Below are positions 1 to 11,630 of a stretch of DNA of 64,000 nt, one piece after another. The notes below the pieces were generated by a model. That model saw only the letters and a program-made list of their open reading frames with translations. It was not told the origin of the DNA and did no database searches. The stretch comes from Rhynchonema sp. JSB1_4 (Eukaryota > Nematoda > Chromadorea > Monhysterida > Xyalidae), in the NCBI GenBank assembly GCA_030248065.1, contig JASAMV010001038.1, forward strand, positions 1 through 64,000, given 5' to 3'. The position numbers and the translations under genes were made by a program. Each line of letters starts with the position of its first letter. The first letter of the stretch is position 1.

Positions 1-1501
1 TGTGACATCATATGTCACGCACAAATGTTAAGCTCCTTAGAGATTCGCTATCTCTTGGTAGAGCGACTTTTCGTTCCAGAAAAAAGTGAATTTTTCACAA
101 ATTGAAACGACCGGTGCAGAAACCCCAAATGAGTTGAAAGTCAAGTAACACGTGGATAAGATTACAACTGCTTCTGGATAACTTATCATGAAAACTTCAG
201 TCGCTCAAAGCATTGCTTTACTCGGTGAGGGTGCGAAATGTTCCAAAAATCGGCCACATTTTTCGAAAACACAAGTTTGTCACTAAATTTTGAGGCCGCG
301 CTTTATGCAATAGAAAAATAGAGCATTTTCGAAAGTACCAAAAAATAAGGTTTTTAAATTTGGAAACACTTAGATAGCGGCGTGACAGGCCGAAAAAGAC
401 CTAAAAATTGCCCCTAAACTGCATAGTTGCACTCATTGACAGAAATGTGATGTAAATAAGCCACGTATTGCATTGCATTGGAAACGAGAAAGTCAGATAA
501 ACGCCCAGTCCAACAATCTAGATGAGTTTCAAAGCTTCAAACCCCATGGTCCGGCTGCTGCAGCCCTGCCAGCCTGAATAAGATATTTAGCTATAAGTCG
601 TTACTGTTAAAAATTATTGCACATTTGATAGAATCAAACGATGTAGCTTCAATGTAGCTATCGAACGATATATAACATGCCCATACTATCTCTTACTATG
701 GACAAGAAACGGTCAAAATTCCGAAATCGCACACGGTGACGTGACGGTTCATTCCAGAATCGTCAAAAAAGCAATTTTTTAGCCTCTGCCCTTACGCGTA
801 AAAATTTATTGGGGCTTGTCATATATCGTTCGAAAGCTATTCTCAAGATACATTGTTTGGTGCTATTACATTTGCAATAGCTATTAACAATAAGCATTTA
901 TAGCTGAATATCATATTCAGGTTAGTATGACTGCCCAGAGAGATCTGTAGACCTTGGGTTCTTCGGACCTTTATAGGTTGTTAAATCAGACGCTTCTCTC
1001 ATTTTTTTGTTTCGAAGCCGATACAATCTGTGGCCTTTATGTGTCACAATTCTGGCGATGAATGTAACCACCTAATTTAGCGCCAATTTAATGGATTTTT
1101 AGGTCTGTCACAAAGCTAGCTATGAGTTAAAAAATTTAAAAACCCTATTTTCTGGTACTTTCGACGATGCTCTATTTCCCCATTGCATTCTTATTTCCGC
1201 AGCGCTAAGCGTGGCCTCAAAATTTAGGGACAAACTTGTGTTCTCGAAAAATAAGGCCCATTTTTGGAACGTTTCGCACCCTCACCGTGAGAAGCAATGC
1301 TTTGAGCGACTGAAGTTGTGATGATAAGCTATTCAGAAGCTGTTGCAATCCTATCCACATGTTACTTGACCTTTAACTCATTTGGGGTTTCTGCACCGGT
1401 CGTTCCAATTTGTGCAAAAATTCACTTTTTTCTGGAACGAAAAGTCGCTCTACCAAGAGATAGCGAATCTCCAAGGAGCTTAAAATTTGTGCGTGACATA
1501 G
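1..1501. mobile_element. 1.5-kb foldback (long inverted repeat) element
   Basis: The left half (from about 15) and the right half (to about 1501) are imperfect reverse complements. The outer arms share ATGTCACGCACAAAT, AGATAGCGAATCTC and CACCGGTCGTTCCAA (each in its own orientation), and the pairing continues inward to a centre near 750, where two ATATCGTTCGA-type blocks face each other. No transposase reading frame is seen. The arms are diverged, so this is an old non-autonomous foldback or MITE. The left end may be cut by the window edge. Confidence 0.8.
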
Positions 1502-1905
1502 GCTGTCGGAATGCTTTCCAACGGTATGTAACAATATGTCCTGCTACCCTTCCTTCGGTTATGTCCCGAGCCCTTTAAGTGGAAAACTCCGGTACGTCAG
1601 CGCACGCGCAAAGCTTCGCGTGCACGCGCGTGCACGCGAAGTTACTTCGACTTTTGCCTATACTTTGCACTGTTTCGCACGCGCGTGCACGCGACTTCAA
1701 CTTTCAGCCTAGAATTGCACCCGTAACTGTATCGCGCACTTTTGAGTCATGGTCATCGATGATCGTGCTGGATGCCCAATTTATAGGCAAAAACGAATAA
1801 ATCTAAGACACCCAGTGTTTCTTAATGACGTCAGACACATCCGACGCGCACATTCAACTGATCGCTCGTCGAGAGACTCGCACGTCGCCCATATGGAGTC
1901 TGAAC
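1502..1905. other. Intergenic, with GCGTGCACGCG repeats
   Basis: No gene is supported. At about 1600-1695 several copies of the self-complementary word GCGTGCACGCG occur around short spacers. I see nothing else. Confidence 0.5.
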
Positions 1906-4900
1906 ATGACGAGTCTCGACAGCAACAAACGCGCGATCGCCGCCGACAACAATCGTTCAACGATGGGGTACATGTTTGGCGAAGAAAATAAGTATGCGGC
2001 CATGTTTGAGGTTGGCAGCATGGGATTTATTTGCTTGGTGTGTTTTTTTAGTTGTTTTGTTTCAAATGATTTTATTAAATTGTATAGTTCTGCACTCGTA
2101 ACAATTGGAAAGCATTCCTGGACGAGCTGGAGACTCTGATCATTGGCAACGGACCCTGTGATCTGTTTGAATGTGGTTTGTTTGTTTTGTTTAATCTTCC
2201 AATAACTTTGACGTTCGTCGCGACGTAATTAAAATTGAACTCTCTGACGTTGTTTGAAGAACCAAAGTCGTGGTATGTGCATCACGTGACCGTTTACTAC
2301 AAGGACTTCATCGACGTGGAGCTACAGAACGATTTCATAGTTGACAAGTTCGTTGTACGACAATTGTACCGATGTATCGAATACCCACATTTGTTCAAGG
2401 AATCGCAGAATCTTGTGGAATCTTTTCAGAATTATCGAGGGCACGGGCTTTGTGCATTCCCAAGTGAACAACAAGAGAGTGTGGCACTGGCAGGAGGCAC
2501 ACACAACAAATGTCACTCTCAAAACTCGCCTCACCAACTGGTCGGAGTGGTACTGCATGCCATTGTGTGGATTCGGGTTAGTTCAATTAAAGGGTGTGTC
2601 TGACGTTTCCGGTTCTATTTTTGTTTATGACCAAACTTTTTCAACTTCCTGTATGTATGCCTCTTTCACCCTCTTTTTGCAAAATTTCACACCGTATTCT
2701 GTCCTCAAACAGGAAAGCGACGAAGTTTTTTCTGAATTGAATCCCTTATCGGGCAACAACTTCAGGCGTTGTCGAGAACGCCCCATACAGGCTCTGCGAC
2801 CTTGAGCAGCCCAGCTGCCTATCAAATGCTCTGAAACGCTCAGTATGCAAAGCTCCAGCCACTGGCTTGATTGATGTGGACCAACTGAATGTTTCATTTA
2901 ACGCACGGCATCTTGCTTGTGTTTGTGTGTGTTTCGCCGCCACAAAGTTTTCTGGTTGTGAGCCAGGATTTCGCGCCCGATAATTGATTTATAATTCTGA
3001 AAAATTGTGTTTATTCGCATTATAAGGTGTGAAAGTTCGCAAAAAGATGGAGATAAATGGGGAGAGTGTTGGATGACAAGCAAAGTTTAAATATAGGTTT
3101 GGAGGCGTCAGCCACAAGTTTTACTGAATCAATTAAACAATCAGTCAATCAGTCAGTTTTACTCAATCAATCACCAGCCACGAGCTTCGGCAGCGTTTGG
3201 ACGCCCTCGAGAACTACGCCAACACACCAGTGGACAGACAGACTCACGCTTTGGTGCAAAATCGTACTTACTTCTGCGACACCTACAAACAATGCCCACA
3301 ACCACGTGCGTCGTCGCTCAATTCGTAGCGTTCTGTAAAATGATTGCTGTTATTTTTTGAATTTTGAATTTTCCACCGATGTCACTGACTGTACATATCA
3401 TGACCATCGCTCTCTGCTTATAGCGATTGATACAAGCCAGGCCATGTATTGCTACGACGTCCAAATGCGCACTCACACATTTGAACCAAACACGGTCAAC
3501 ACCGTTCTAAAGCTCAGATTGTTTGGTGAAAAGGTTGGTGGTCGTTGTTGTGTGTGTGGTCGATATTGCTTTTGCTTCCACGCTTTTGATGCTTCCCATA
3601 TGCGACCAGCCCGAGACAGATATTCGTTTTGTCCCGCAGTTAAATCACACATTTGCCAAATCGACATATACATAGTCCTTCGCTCATTTGGCAAATGCAG
3701 CCTCTCATGATCTTTCAAGGCTTCCGACCTGTTCGCAATCAGGACGTGTCCCTCGTGTGACGTGCATATCCAAAGTGGAATGGTCAGTTTGACATCACAT
3801 CCCTTTGGTTGGAAGAGCACATGCACGTGAGATTATCTTGTCGATCACTTCTTTGCTCCAGAATTTCGCAACATGCGACAGCACCTAGTGCGGTACGCGC
3901 CTTGCTGGCGTCAGGGTTTGATGTCGGGGTTGAGACTTGGATTATTTCGTGGTTTGGCTCCAAAATGTTTTTAGAAATTTTGGCTCCAAAATGTTTTTAG
4001 AAATATGCGCACATCCGTGCGAAACCTCAGTCAGCTGGGGACAGGTGTGTCTGTGGATAATACTGACGTGGTGCTACAGAGCCAGTGCGCGCAAGTGACT
4101 AGCAGCTAATGTTTCACAATACTGTGTAGTGAGCAAAAATTCTTGTGTCATCAATAATCTAACCCGAAGTCAAACCCGAACCCGACCGCCCCGAGAAAGC
4201 ATGTAAGACCCTGATTTCGAGGTGGCGTGATAACAAAACGAATAGAAAGAGAAAACCCACATGCATCACGCTATATCCACAACGTCTTTCCCAATTTAGC
4301 AGCCACGTGTATGAATGTTTCACTAATCTGCCACCTCGGAAATCGGGCTCAGTGCTGACGTAGTGTTACTGTACCAGTTCATTCAGGAGCTCGAGTTTAC
4401 CGCGTGTTCAGGGAACCATTTGGGCTATTGGCTGCAGAACATTACTGCGTGGCACTCTCGCACTGTTGACAACACAGGTACTACGTATTTGTGTGCAATT
4501 TCAAATCTTATGCAGCGTGTTTTTTCAACTTTTCTGATTTTCAATAACTGTGTGCACTGAACCAACCTTAATATATCGCATTTAACAGTGCTACAATGGA
4601 AGCTCGACTACGTCAGCATCAGTGCTCCGTTCGACCAAACTGAGACCATTTTCCTGTACCCGCCGGCCGAAAGTCAGACGTGAGCTGATTTCCAAATATA
4701 TGCTTTGAGCCGTATCAACCTTGAAGGCAAATCCATTGGCATGCCAAGGCATGGATAAATTTTGGTTGAGCTGTACATACATAGTTTGCGACAGAATCGA
4801 CGCACCAATTTCAACGAACGTAAAAGTTGTTCATTTGGTGCAGGGGAACAACTTTTTACGCCGGTCACAATTAGAGCGTCAACTCTGTCGCAATATACTG

Positions 4901-6342
4901 TACCTACAGTTCACACAAAATGTGTCCATGCACTGCCATGCCCATACCAAGTGGATTTGCCTTCTGAGTTGATTCGTCCCTTGTCTCAATGCAACTAGGG
5001 CCAGAGCTAATTTCCCGCTGGACGGCTGTTAGCAGTTTGCCAACTATCGAGTGGTGTAATGGCGGCCACTCAGTTGGACAAGAACGCAGTATTTTTTATT
5101 TCCGGGCCTGAAATGTCCCTCGGCCTGAAAAGGTCGGGCCTGCATTCTCGGGCCCGAAATTGTCTTTGATGCTGAGCTCCATCTCCTCATTTACTAACTT
5201 ATTATAGTGATGTTTCAAGACTGCTGACTGTCAGGCGATACGCGCGACGCTGGCATGCAAAATGTGTCAAACTCAAAAAATCTCACTTTACCAAGGTATA
5301 GGTAGATCAGATCCGATCCGATCACCAAACATGCCACACACTCACAGGTGGCAGTACGACAACCAAACCGACCAGTACATCTACTACACCAACATTGCGT
5401 GTCGTTTGAATCACTGGACTGACTGGTTCTGCGCACCTGGACGTCTCTACGGTCAATGTCGATATCGTGCCAATAGGGTAAGGGCTCCACCAGATAGACC
5501 CGAAACACGAAACCCGAAATACAATTTTTTCTATGTCCATGTTTCGGGTTTCGGGTTTTGAAAAAAAAACCCGAAACCCGAAACAAGAAGCATGATAATC
5601 AAAAATGTTTCGACTGACAGTATAAATTGTTCACGTCAGCTACAAGTGGCAAAACCGAAACATTTTCGATTATCATGCTTTGTGTTTCGGGTTTCGGGTT
5701 TTTTTTTCAAAACCCGAAACCCGAAACATGGACATAGAAAAAATTTATATTTCGTGTTTCGGGTTTCGGGTCTATCTGGTGGAGCCCTAAGAGGCAGGTG
5801 GACATTTTGAGCGTTGGTGTTTGTGAATAAAATATCAAAGCACATTGGATGCACTCTCTTTCTTTGTTCTGAAATTGAACCCATGTAGAATTGAACAAGC
5901 CGTCCACCAGAACAAGGCAAACTGACTGCCGTCTCATGATCAAGTGGATAGACCACACATGATGTGCACACGCACTGCGTTTGTATGTTTCATTCAGCGC
6001 GCCGGCAACCTGATTCGATATCGTGCGTTCTTGAACGCTTGGAACATGCAAGACGAAGACAAGCTGTGTCGTCATCTGGACCTCATCGATATCGGCGACT
6101 TCATCGCCTGCGCCACCGATGACACGTCGGAGTGTCTGACCGGAAAACCCGGTGGGCTTATACTAATGTCGTTAACGCATCTGCTGCGTCTATGTGTGGT
6201 GCGAACGCAGCAGGATATGGATATGTCTCTGTTTTGTTGTCAGGGCGACGCCAATGTGTTTAGCAATCCTGTATTCATTTCATCGCGCTCGTGTTTTGGA
6301 CTGCTTTCCTATTATTCTAAGCTAATGTCGAGCGCTGTATAA
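1906..6342 (+). CDS. Unrecognised multi-exon gene, possibly secreted or membrane-bound
   Basis: I do not recognise this family. Exons with mutually consistent phases: 2113-2175, 2260-2365, 2430-2576, 3178-3305, 3424-3533, 3788-3826, 4001-4044, 4353-4477, 4589-4679, 5348-5477 and 5998-6342 (TAA). All introns are GT-AG. A first exon starting at the ATG at 1906 is likely, but its junction to 2113 is not settled. The protein is rich in Trp and Cys, with N-glycosylation sequons. Two segments resemble each other: NWSEWYCMPLCG (exon 2430-2576) and NHWTDWFCAP (exon 5348-5477). This suggests an extracellular protein with disulfides, possibly with a repeated module. No clear membrane helix is seen. The last exon might be spliced further after CLTGKPG. 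A MITE begins three bases after the 5477 donor. Exon chain about 0.7 sure; function unknown. Confidence 0.6.
4764..4916. repeat. Small palindromic MITE, intronic
   Basis: Arms TTGCGACAG.. and ..CTGTCGCAA flank a centre containing TTTGGTGCAGGG and TTTTTACGCCGGTC. A closely related core is found at about 62997-63110, and a single arm at about 62768-62800, so this is a dispersed family. It lies in the intron after exon 4589-4679. Confidence 0.7.
5481..5788. mobile_element. MITE built of iterated CGGGTTT words
   Basis: Ends AGGGCTCCACCAGATAGACC.. and ..GGTCTATCTGGTGGAGCCCT are perfect inverted repeats. The arms are made of tandem ACCCGAAACCCGAAAC. The centre, about 5600-5660, is unique. Length is 308 bp. 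It sits three bases into an intron, so bases +4 onward of that donor (GTA|AGG) come from the element. Confidence 0.85.
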
Positions 6343-6857
6343 GTATAAGGTTCACTATATAAGGAGGGTTGATTGTAGCGAAGTTCCTATCTTCCAAACC
6401 TTTTTGTTATTCGATGGCCAGGTCACGTTTCCGATAGCACCCGGCCCGGCTGCCCAGCCTTAAGATTGAGAATTGTGTTGTTAAAACGAACTGTAACCTT
6501 CGGGTTTGTGGCCCATCATAGCCCGAAAACTTTGGGTGTAAACGAAAAACCCACACAAACATGTAAAATCCGGCTTACAGCGGCCACGGAACATCCACAG
6601 GACTTTCGTGCGCCATACCAAAAGGAGCAACTTGGTGATGCCGATTAAGTGAATGGTGCTAATGGTTCGAGAAAATTAGTGATTGTTGTGTATAGTTGAA
6701 ATTATTCCTCACATGTGAAATGTTTTTGTTATGTCCTTACTTGGTTTTTGTACCCTTGAGCTCTTGAACTAGTGTATTGTACTTTCTTATCTGAGCCATG
6801 TGACAGAAAACCCGAAAAGGTGCTGTGCAAGTGTTAATCGTTTGTTTGCAATATTGC
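6343..6857. other. Intergenic, nothing recognised
   Basis: No exon, RNA gene or clear repeat is seen between the stop of the upstream gene and the repeat cluster that starts at about 6858. Confidence 0.4.
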
Positions 6858-7453
6858 TTAGGCTGGTTGCACAAGCGTTTTTAAACGATATTTATGAATT
6901 TCGTAACCTTTCATGAAGCCGTTTTGATTTCCTGCTGCGATCAGTTAGTGACGTCAAAATTTTTGGCACCGCCGTCAATGAATGTTCAATTTCTCAACAG
7001 CCTTGCGGCGAAATGTTAGGTAACTTACAGATATTCCTTTAAAACGCTTGTGCAACTAGCTTAAACTAGACGGGACCCGTGCCTACGGCCCGGCTACAGC
7101 GCCGCGCCCGTGCCGTGCCCCCCCCCCCCCCGAAGACCCGTTAGCATACCCAAAGCTGCCCGTGAAAATTGACCCGTCCGCCCTTCCGAGGGAGGGGGCC
7201 ACAGACACACACACAGACAGACATACGTCTTCCTGTTTTAGTAGTATAGATAAACCAGATTGCAAACAAACGATTTACGCTTGCACAGCAAACTGTCAAA
7301 GTTGACCTTTCGTTCAGGAAAGCGCGTCTGCTGCTTGCTCAGCATGCAATGTTTCAAAGCTGACGCTGAGCTTACACTGAACTTTCTCACACTGAGCTTT
7401 CCACCGACTTTTACATCCAAATGACCTTTACACCGTTTCGAAAATGCCACCCT
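6858..7453. mobile_element. MITE copy (TTTACACCGTTTCG family) split by a later insertion
   Basis: 6955-7062 and 7252-7453 together match 36350-36652 base for base over long stretches. The 36-kb copy is continuous, whereas this one is interrupted at 7063-7251. The right end carries CCTTTACACCGTTTCGAAAAT, the terminal motif of the family also seen at 58436-58661 and 59040-59264. The 6858-7062 part also folds on itself (GGTTGCACAAGCG / CGCTTGTGCAAC). Confidence 0.75.
7063..7251 (+). mobile_element. Inserted dispersed repeat ending TTTTAGTAGTATAGAT
   Basis: About 190 bp, also present at about 63730-63892 with the same landmarks in order: CCCGTGCCTACGGCCCGGCT, CCCGTTAGCATACCCAAAGCT, CCGTGAAAATTGA, GAGGGAGGGGGCCACAGACA and TTTTAGTAGTATAGAT. 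The matching empty site at about 36464 shows that it was inserted. A TAAA flank on both sides may be the target duplication. The class is not proven; a retroposed (SINE or non-LTR tail) origin is plausible. Confidence 0.7.
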
Positions 7454-7880
7454 ATGACGAAACTCTAAAATAGACATCCCAATGATTATAGTGTACAAAT
7501 ACAATACAATTATAGTGTACGAATAGTGTACAAACAAGTTCGTTTCAGAACTGGTCTTAGAATCGCAATTGGGGGCCCTTTGAAGTTCACACGTGAAACA
7601 TTCTGTTCCGTGAAACGTTCTGTTCCGTGAAACGTTTCACGTTTCGTGAAACGTTCTGTTCCGATCCGAAATATTCAAGCGCGCTACCATATCTATCCAT
7701 TGAAAACCATTTCAAACCACAGCTGCCTGATTATCGGAAAAAATGTAACTACACCAGTGTCGAATTTGTGAACAAAGAGGAACCTTTCGGTCACCATTTC
7801 AGACATAAAACGCATTTTTCAATGGGGTTTCTCTTGAAGAAATGACCATTGGGATGTCTATTTTAAATTTTCATCATAAC
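7452..7880. repeat. Inverted repeat around tandem TGAAACGTTCTGTTCCG
   Basis: AAAATAGACATCCCAATG near 7467-7484 pairs with CATTGGGATGTCTATTTT near 7848-7865. Between them, 7591-7665 holds near-tandem copies of GTGAAACGTTCTGTTCCG. Coding capacity is not supported. Confidence 0.5.
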
Positions 7881-8035
7881 AAGAAGGTGCTGATTTCTGA
7901 AAAAACGGTTAATGCACACCCGCTTTTAACGATCGAAGCGCGCGATTTCTCGGCTTTTGATGAGTATCAGCGTAAAAATCGCGATTTTATGACAAGTTAC
8001 ACCAAACATTACGGACACGGAAGGCTTTGAACCTG

Positions 8036-8098
8036 CGTCTTCCACAACCGTTCTAACCAGCTGAACTACGTACGCGTCCGTCTGACAGGCGGGCTTGA
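8036..8098 (-). other. tRNA-like fragment (pol III A and B boxes)
   Basis: On the minus strand, TAGTTCAGCTGGTTAGAAC (A-box and D-arm like) is followed by GGTTCAAAGCC (B-box like). The gap between them is too short for a normal anticodon arm. This looks like a decayed tRNA or a tRNA-derived repeat, not a working gene. Confidence 0.4.
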
Positions 8099-8168
8099 AG
8101 GATCTCTCATACCTGTGCAGCACCAAATGACTGTCGGAACAAAGGTATGCGTATGCCTGACTCCACTA

Positions 8169-8502
8169 TGTATAGTCCGTCCATCAGCTCATGTCACTTT
8201 GTATTGCTGTTGGCTGGCTTGTTCCCTTCCTCCACGTTCTAATGAAAGAGAAATTGAGTGTGACCGATTTTGCAAAAAAAACTGAAAAAATGATAGAATA
8301 AGTCGAAAAATATTGAATTCGATCAAATTTAAAATTAAATTAAATTAAAATGGATGAAACACGTCGATTTTATAAAAATCACAATTTAGGAGCAAAAATA
8401 ATTTTTTTGAGAACTCAATTTCTCTTTCATTAGAACGCGGAGGAAGGGAACAAGTCGGCCAGTAGCATCACAAAGTGACATGAGCTGATGGACGGCCTAT
8501 AC
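8169..8502. mobile_element. MITE with about 90-bp inverted repeats
   Basis: The left arm TATAGTCCGTCCATCAGCTC.. (8171 on) and the right arm ..GAGCTGATGGACGGCCTATA (to 8502) pair over about 90 bp through CATTAGAACG and GGAAGGGAACAAG. The centre is AT-rich. A partial copy in the other orientation is at 60735-60963, inside an nmr-2 intron. Confidence 0.85.
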
Positions 8503-8974
8503 GTGTAACCGTGTAACGCACGCAGCCACTCTCAGCATAACACACTGTCTGCGCACGGGCTGTAGCATGGTCAACAGACTACTGTCACATGGACCATTCC
8601 CCCAGTTTCCGTTTTGAGAAAGTTTTGAAGGGAAAGAAGTATACATAACGCAGGGCCACGCAAAAAATATAACATGCCAAGGCATGGGCTATGGTCCATT
8701 TGCGCCCTGACGCTGTCCAAGACATGCCGACCGAAGAGCGTGACAGGAGCACATTTTTGAGACAAATGCTTGCCAGTTTTTATGCATTTAAAGTTTGTGT
8801 GCTGTTCATTTGTTCATCGCCCAGCAGTCAAAAACACAGTCTTCTGGTGGACTGGCATGGAAACTGGTGGTAATAAACCGGTATCTATTTTAAGAAACAG
8901 TGTGAATTAATCAATGGGTAGAAATGTGTTCACCAACGTTTACAAACGTGGAGTCAAGTTTCGGTAATTCAAAT
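8503..8974. other. Intergenic, upstream of the cysteine-rich gene
   Basis: No gene or strong repeat is supported. GCATGCCAAGGCATGG-like words occur at 8672-8690 and at 4738-4752. Confidence 0.4.
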
Positions 8975-10774
8975 ATGGTTAAAACTACTGTAAAATTGGC
9001 CTTGTACTATTCATGTCTTGCAAGCGTTGTGCATGCAGTGCCGTGGACCTCAGGTGAGCAACATTCCAGGGTTTTTACGAGCAGTGAAGACCAAAATTGA
9101 GATTAATATTAAATCGACTTTTATATTACCAAGCTATTTCAACAGTGACATGTCATAACGCATTTTGCAATTAACTCAGCTGATCTGCTCCAGTGCGTCA
9201 AATGCGTATCGTTGCCTGGTGAAACATCATGTGCCCTGGGTGAAACACTCTCCTTATGCTATGGAGGCTGTGTGACCATCATTGGCAGGGTGATGGATGC
9301 ACAGGTAAAACATTGATGAAAACTTTTTTTATATCTGCCTGGCTAGAGGAAATTTCAGTGTGATGGCTGGATTAATTTTTACAATGTCAAAATCTGCCGC
9401 ATGTGAAACGCGCTTGGCAATTTTTCTCTCACTCTCTCTCTCTCTTGCGCACTTGCATGTAGGCGTCCGACTAGATTTCTAAACAACATCGGCAGACATA
9501 ACAGATGTTTTGGAGTACTTGGAAGGAACCGATTTTTCGCTGGTCGCCTGCGTGATCCCAAATCACAACCGGTTACCAACCAAAATGTAAAAAATCGCGA
9601 GATGGAAAGCTCACACGCAACCTCAATCGACCCGCACATATAATGTTACATAATGTTATATTGGTCGCACAATGACTTTATAAGAATTGGTCAAATTTTT
9701 TTCCTGAATCGCAAAGCAGGCTAGTGACGGGGCAATGACGTTGCGTTGCGCGATCACACACAAAACACGTAGTAAAGAGAATGTTTCAGACCTGCGGCAG
9801 CGTGGTTGATCTGCTAGATTATTTTCAGCTGAAAATGTTTTGTGAGAATCACAAATAGCGCAGTAGTTAAGAGTGACTGAACGTGAAAATCAGGATTGAT
9901 TTTGATGAATTCTTATATAGTCATTGTGCTACCAATACACATATAATGTCAGCAAAGATCAGACGTTTTGCCGGTGGAAATCAGTGGTATCAATATTATG
10001 AAAACTACTCGTATATTCACACACGCCGCATGAGCACATTATGCATGCAACATCACACAAACAAACCCACACCTTGTGCTTTGGTAGAAACGGCACTGAA
10101 TATTTAGAAACTGACAATGTTCCTTTCAGAGTCTCAACATCGAATGGCGCAGCGCATTTGAATCACAATTCCGATCACTTGGTTGGCTGCCCAGCGAGAT
10201 CGACAGCCAATCACCATTTTTGTGGAATTCACCGAATCAAAGAAAACGTATATCAAAGCTTTTTGATACTGTTCAGACCTTTTTTTATAAACGACAATCA
10301 AATGGTAAATAATTGAAAATTCTGATAGCTCTATGGGCCACTATCAATCTTTGACCAAGTGACTCTTCGAATTCTGATTGTGATGGAACTACGACCAGCT
10401 AAAAATTGTTACTGAAAACATGTGCATTAAAAAACTTTCACCCAACCTTTTGACCATACTTACGATCGATGTCCCAGCACCAAATTTAGTGGCTTTTTAT
10501 ATTGTTGCAGCAAACGTCGTTTATGCGTCAGACATCGACACACTGCTAAATGGTCGGTCGGTAGAGATCCGCGCGTGTGCTAACGAGGTATTGTTCTGTG
10601 TTTGTGTTCAACTCTTCGTATTTTTGTTAGTTTTGCAGTCTTCAAATCGCGTATATATGTACATAGGTGTTCCCAATGCGAACATCAATGGGTGATGCGT
10701 GCCCGAAAGTGATTATCAATGGAATCTATGGCTTGGTGTGCAAATGCGCCACGCATGCGTGCAACGGCACATAG
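8975..10774 (+). CDS. Small secreted cysteine-rich protein, ET-module-like
   Basis: Exons 8975-9053, 9180-9304, 10130-10304, 10511-10587 and 10667-10774 (TAG) join in phase. Residues 1-21 form a signal peptide (hydrophobic, ending VVHA). The mature protein has QCVKC, then SCALGETLSLCYGGC, later RACANE, and near the end CKCATHACNGT. This C-x2-C ... CxCxxxxCN pattern resembles the nematode ET module or three-finger (Ly6-like) domains. Exon 3 adds about 58 residues with no cysteine between the front and back cysteines, which is unusual for such a compact fold. It is kept because exon 2 cannot join exon 4 in phase without it. No AATAAA was found after the stop. Function unknown; extracellular. 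Confidence 0.7.
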
Positions 10775-10890
10775 TTTGTTGAAACAAATATATTATATTG
10801 AAAAAAGTTTGTTTTGGACACTAATCCCTTTGCTGTCAACATACATAGTACCTTATAAACTTCGTGTGGACCAATAGGCTATCTCAAATA

Positions 10891-11224
10891 CAGTGTAGTT
10901 CCTGGTCCGGCGCGGCGGTTAGTGTGCCTACCCCTTTTTTCCGTGCGGCGGTTAGTGTACCTCCCTGGGGGGAAGGGGGGAAGACCCAAATTCAGGAAAA
11001 AGTCACTTTTTGAGGTTGAAAATTTGACCGATTTTTACCCCTTTTTGAAAAAAATTCTCCATAAAAAGGTTGTTTTGGCGACTTTTGACATCATTGACCT
11101 AAAAATCACCCATTTTAGGCCTAAAAATGCCGATTTTAGGCAAAAATTGAGGCGGTTAGTGTACCTTGGTCGCGGCGGTTAGTGTACCTTAAGGGGGACC
11201 CCCCTCCCCCCAGGAACAACACTG
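10891..11224. mobile_element. hAT-like MITE, iterated word CGGCGGTTAGTGTACC
   Basis: Starts CAGTGTAGTTCCTGG and ends CCAGGAACAACACTG, flanked by an exact 8-bp duplication CTCAAATA (10883-10890 and 11225-11232). The word GGCGGTTAGTGTACC recurs near both ends, around an AT-rich core with GGCCTAAAAATGCC. 334 bp, non-autonomous. Confidence 0.9.
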
Positions 11225-11630
11225 CTCAAATACCATTTGGTCTGGTTCGAGCTAGCAAGATCAATCACAAGTTTTCTTTGATGCGCCTTCGTGCTTTATG
11301 CGAACTTCTATTCAAAGAAACACAGTATTGCACGTGTATATACTCAATACCAGCGGCAGTGCGGTTGGCGTAACCCCTGTGCGCCATGGTGACTCAGCGT
11401 TTGCAACATTCTGTGCTGTTTATGCACAGCTAAGTTTTATCAGTCAATAAAACAAACTATGGGAAATGACCACAAAGTAAACTTCACTTGCTACAACGAT
11501 ACACTGGGCGTACACACTTTCTTTCACGCTTTGGACTGGTCCTCTAGTTTTGCTTCTTTCACCACAGCTTTTCAACAAAAATCATCCATTGATATCAAAA
11601 CAAAGGTGATTAAGTGTCCTTTCTTGAAAA

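Noticed and set aside
2366..2603. Continuation of the 2235-2603 frame as one exon
   Set aside because: Taking 2366-2429 (GTACCG...TTTTCAG, 64 bases) as an intron leads into a frame that keeps phase with all later exons.
5215..6075. Minus-strand open frames over the CGGGTTTCGGG element
   Set aside because: They arise from the iterated word and overlap the phased plus-strand exons.
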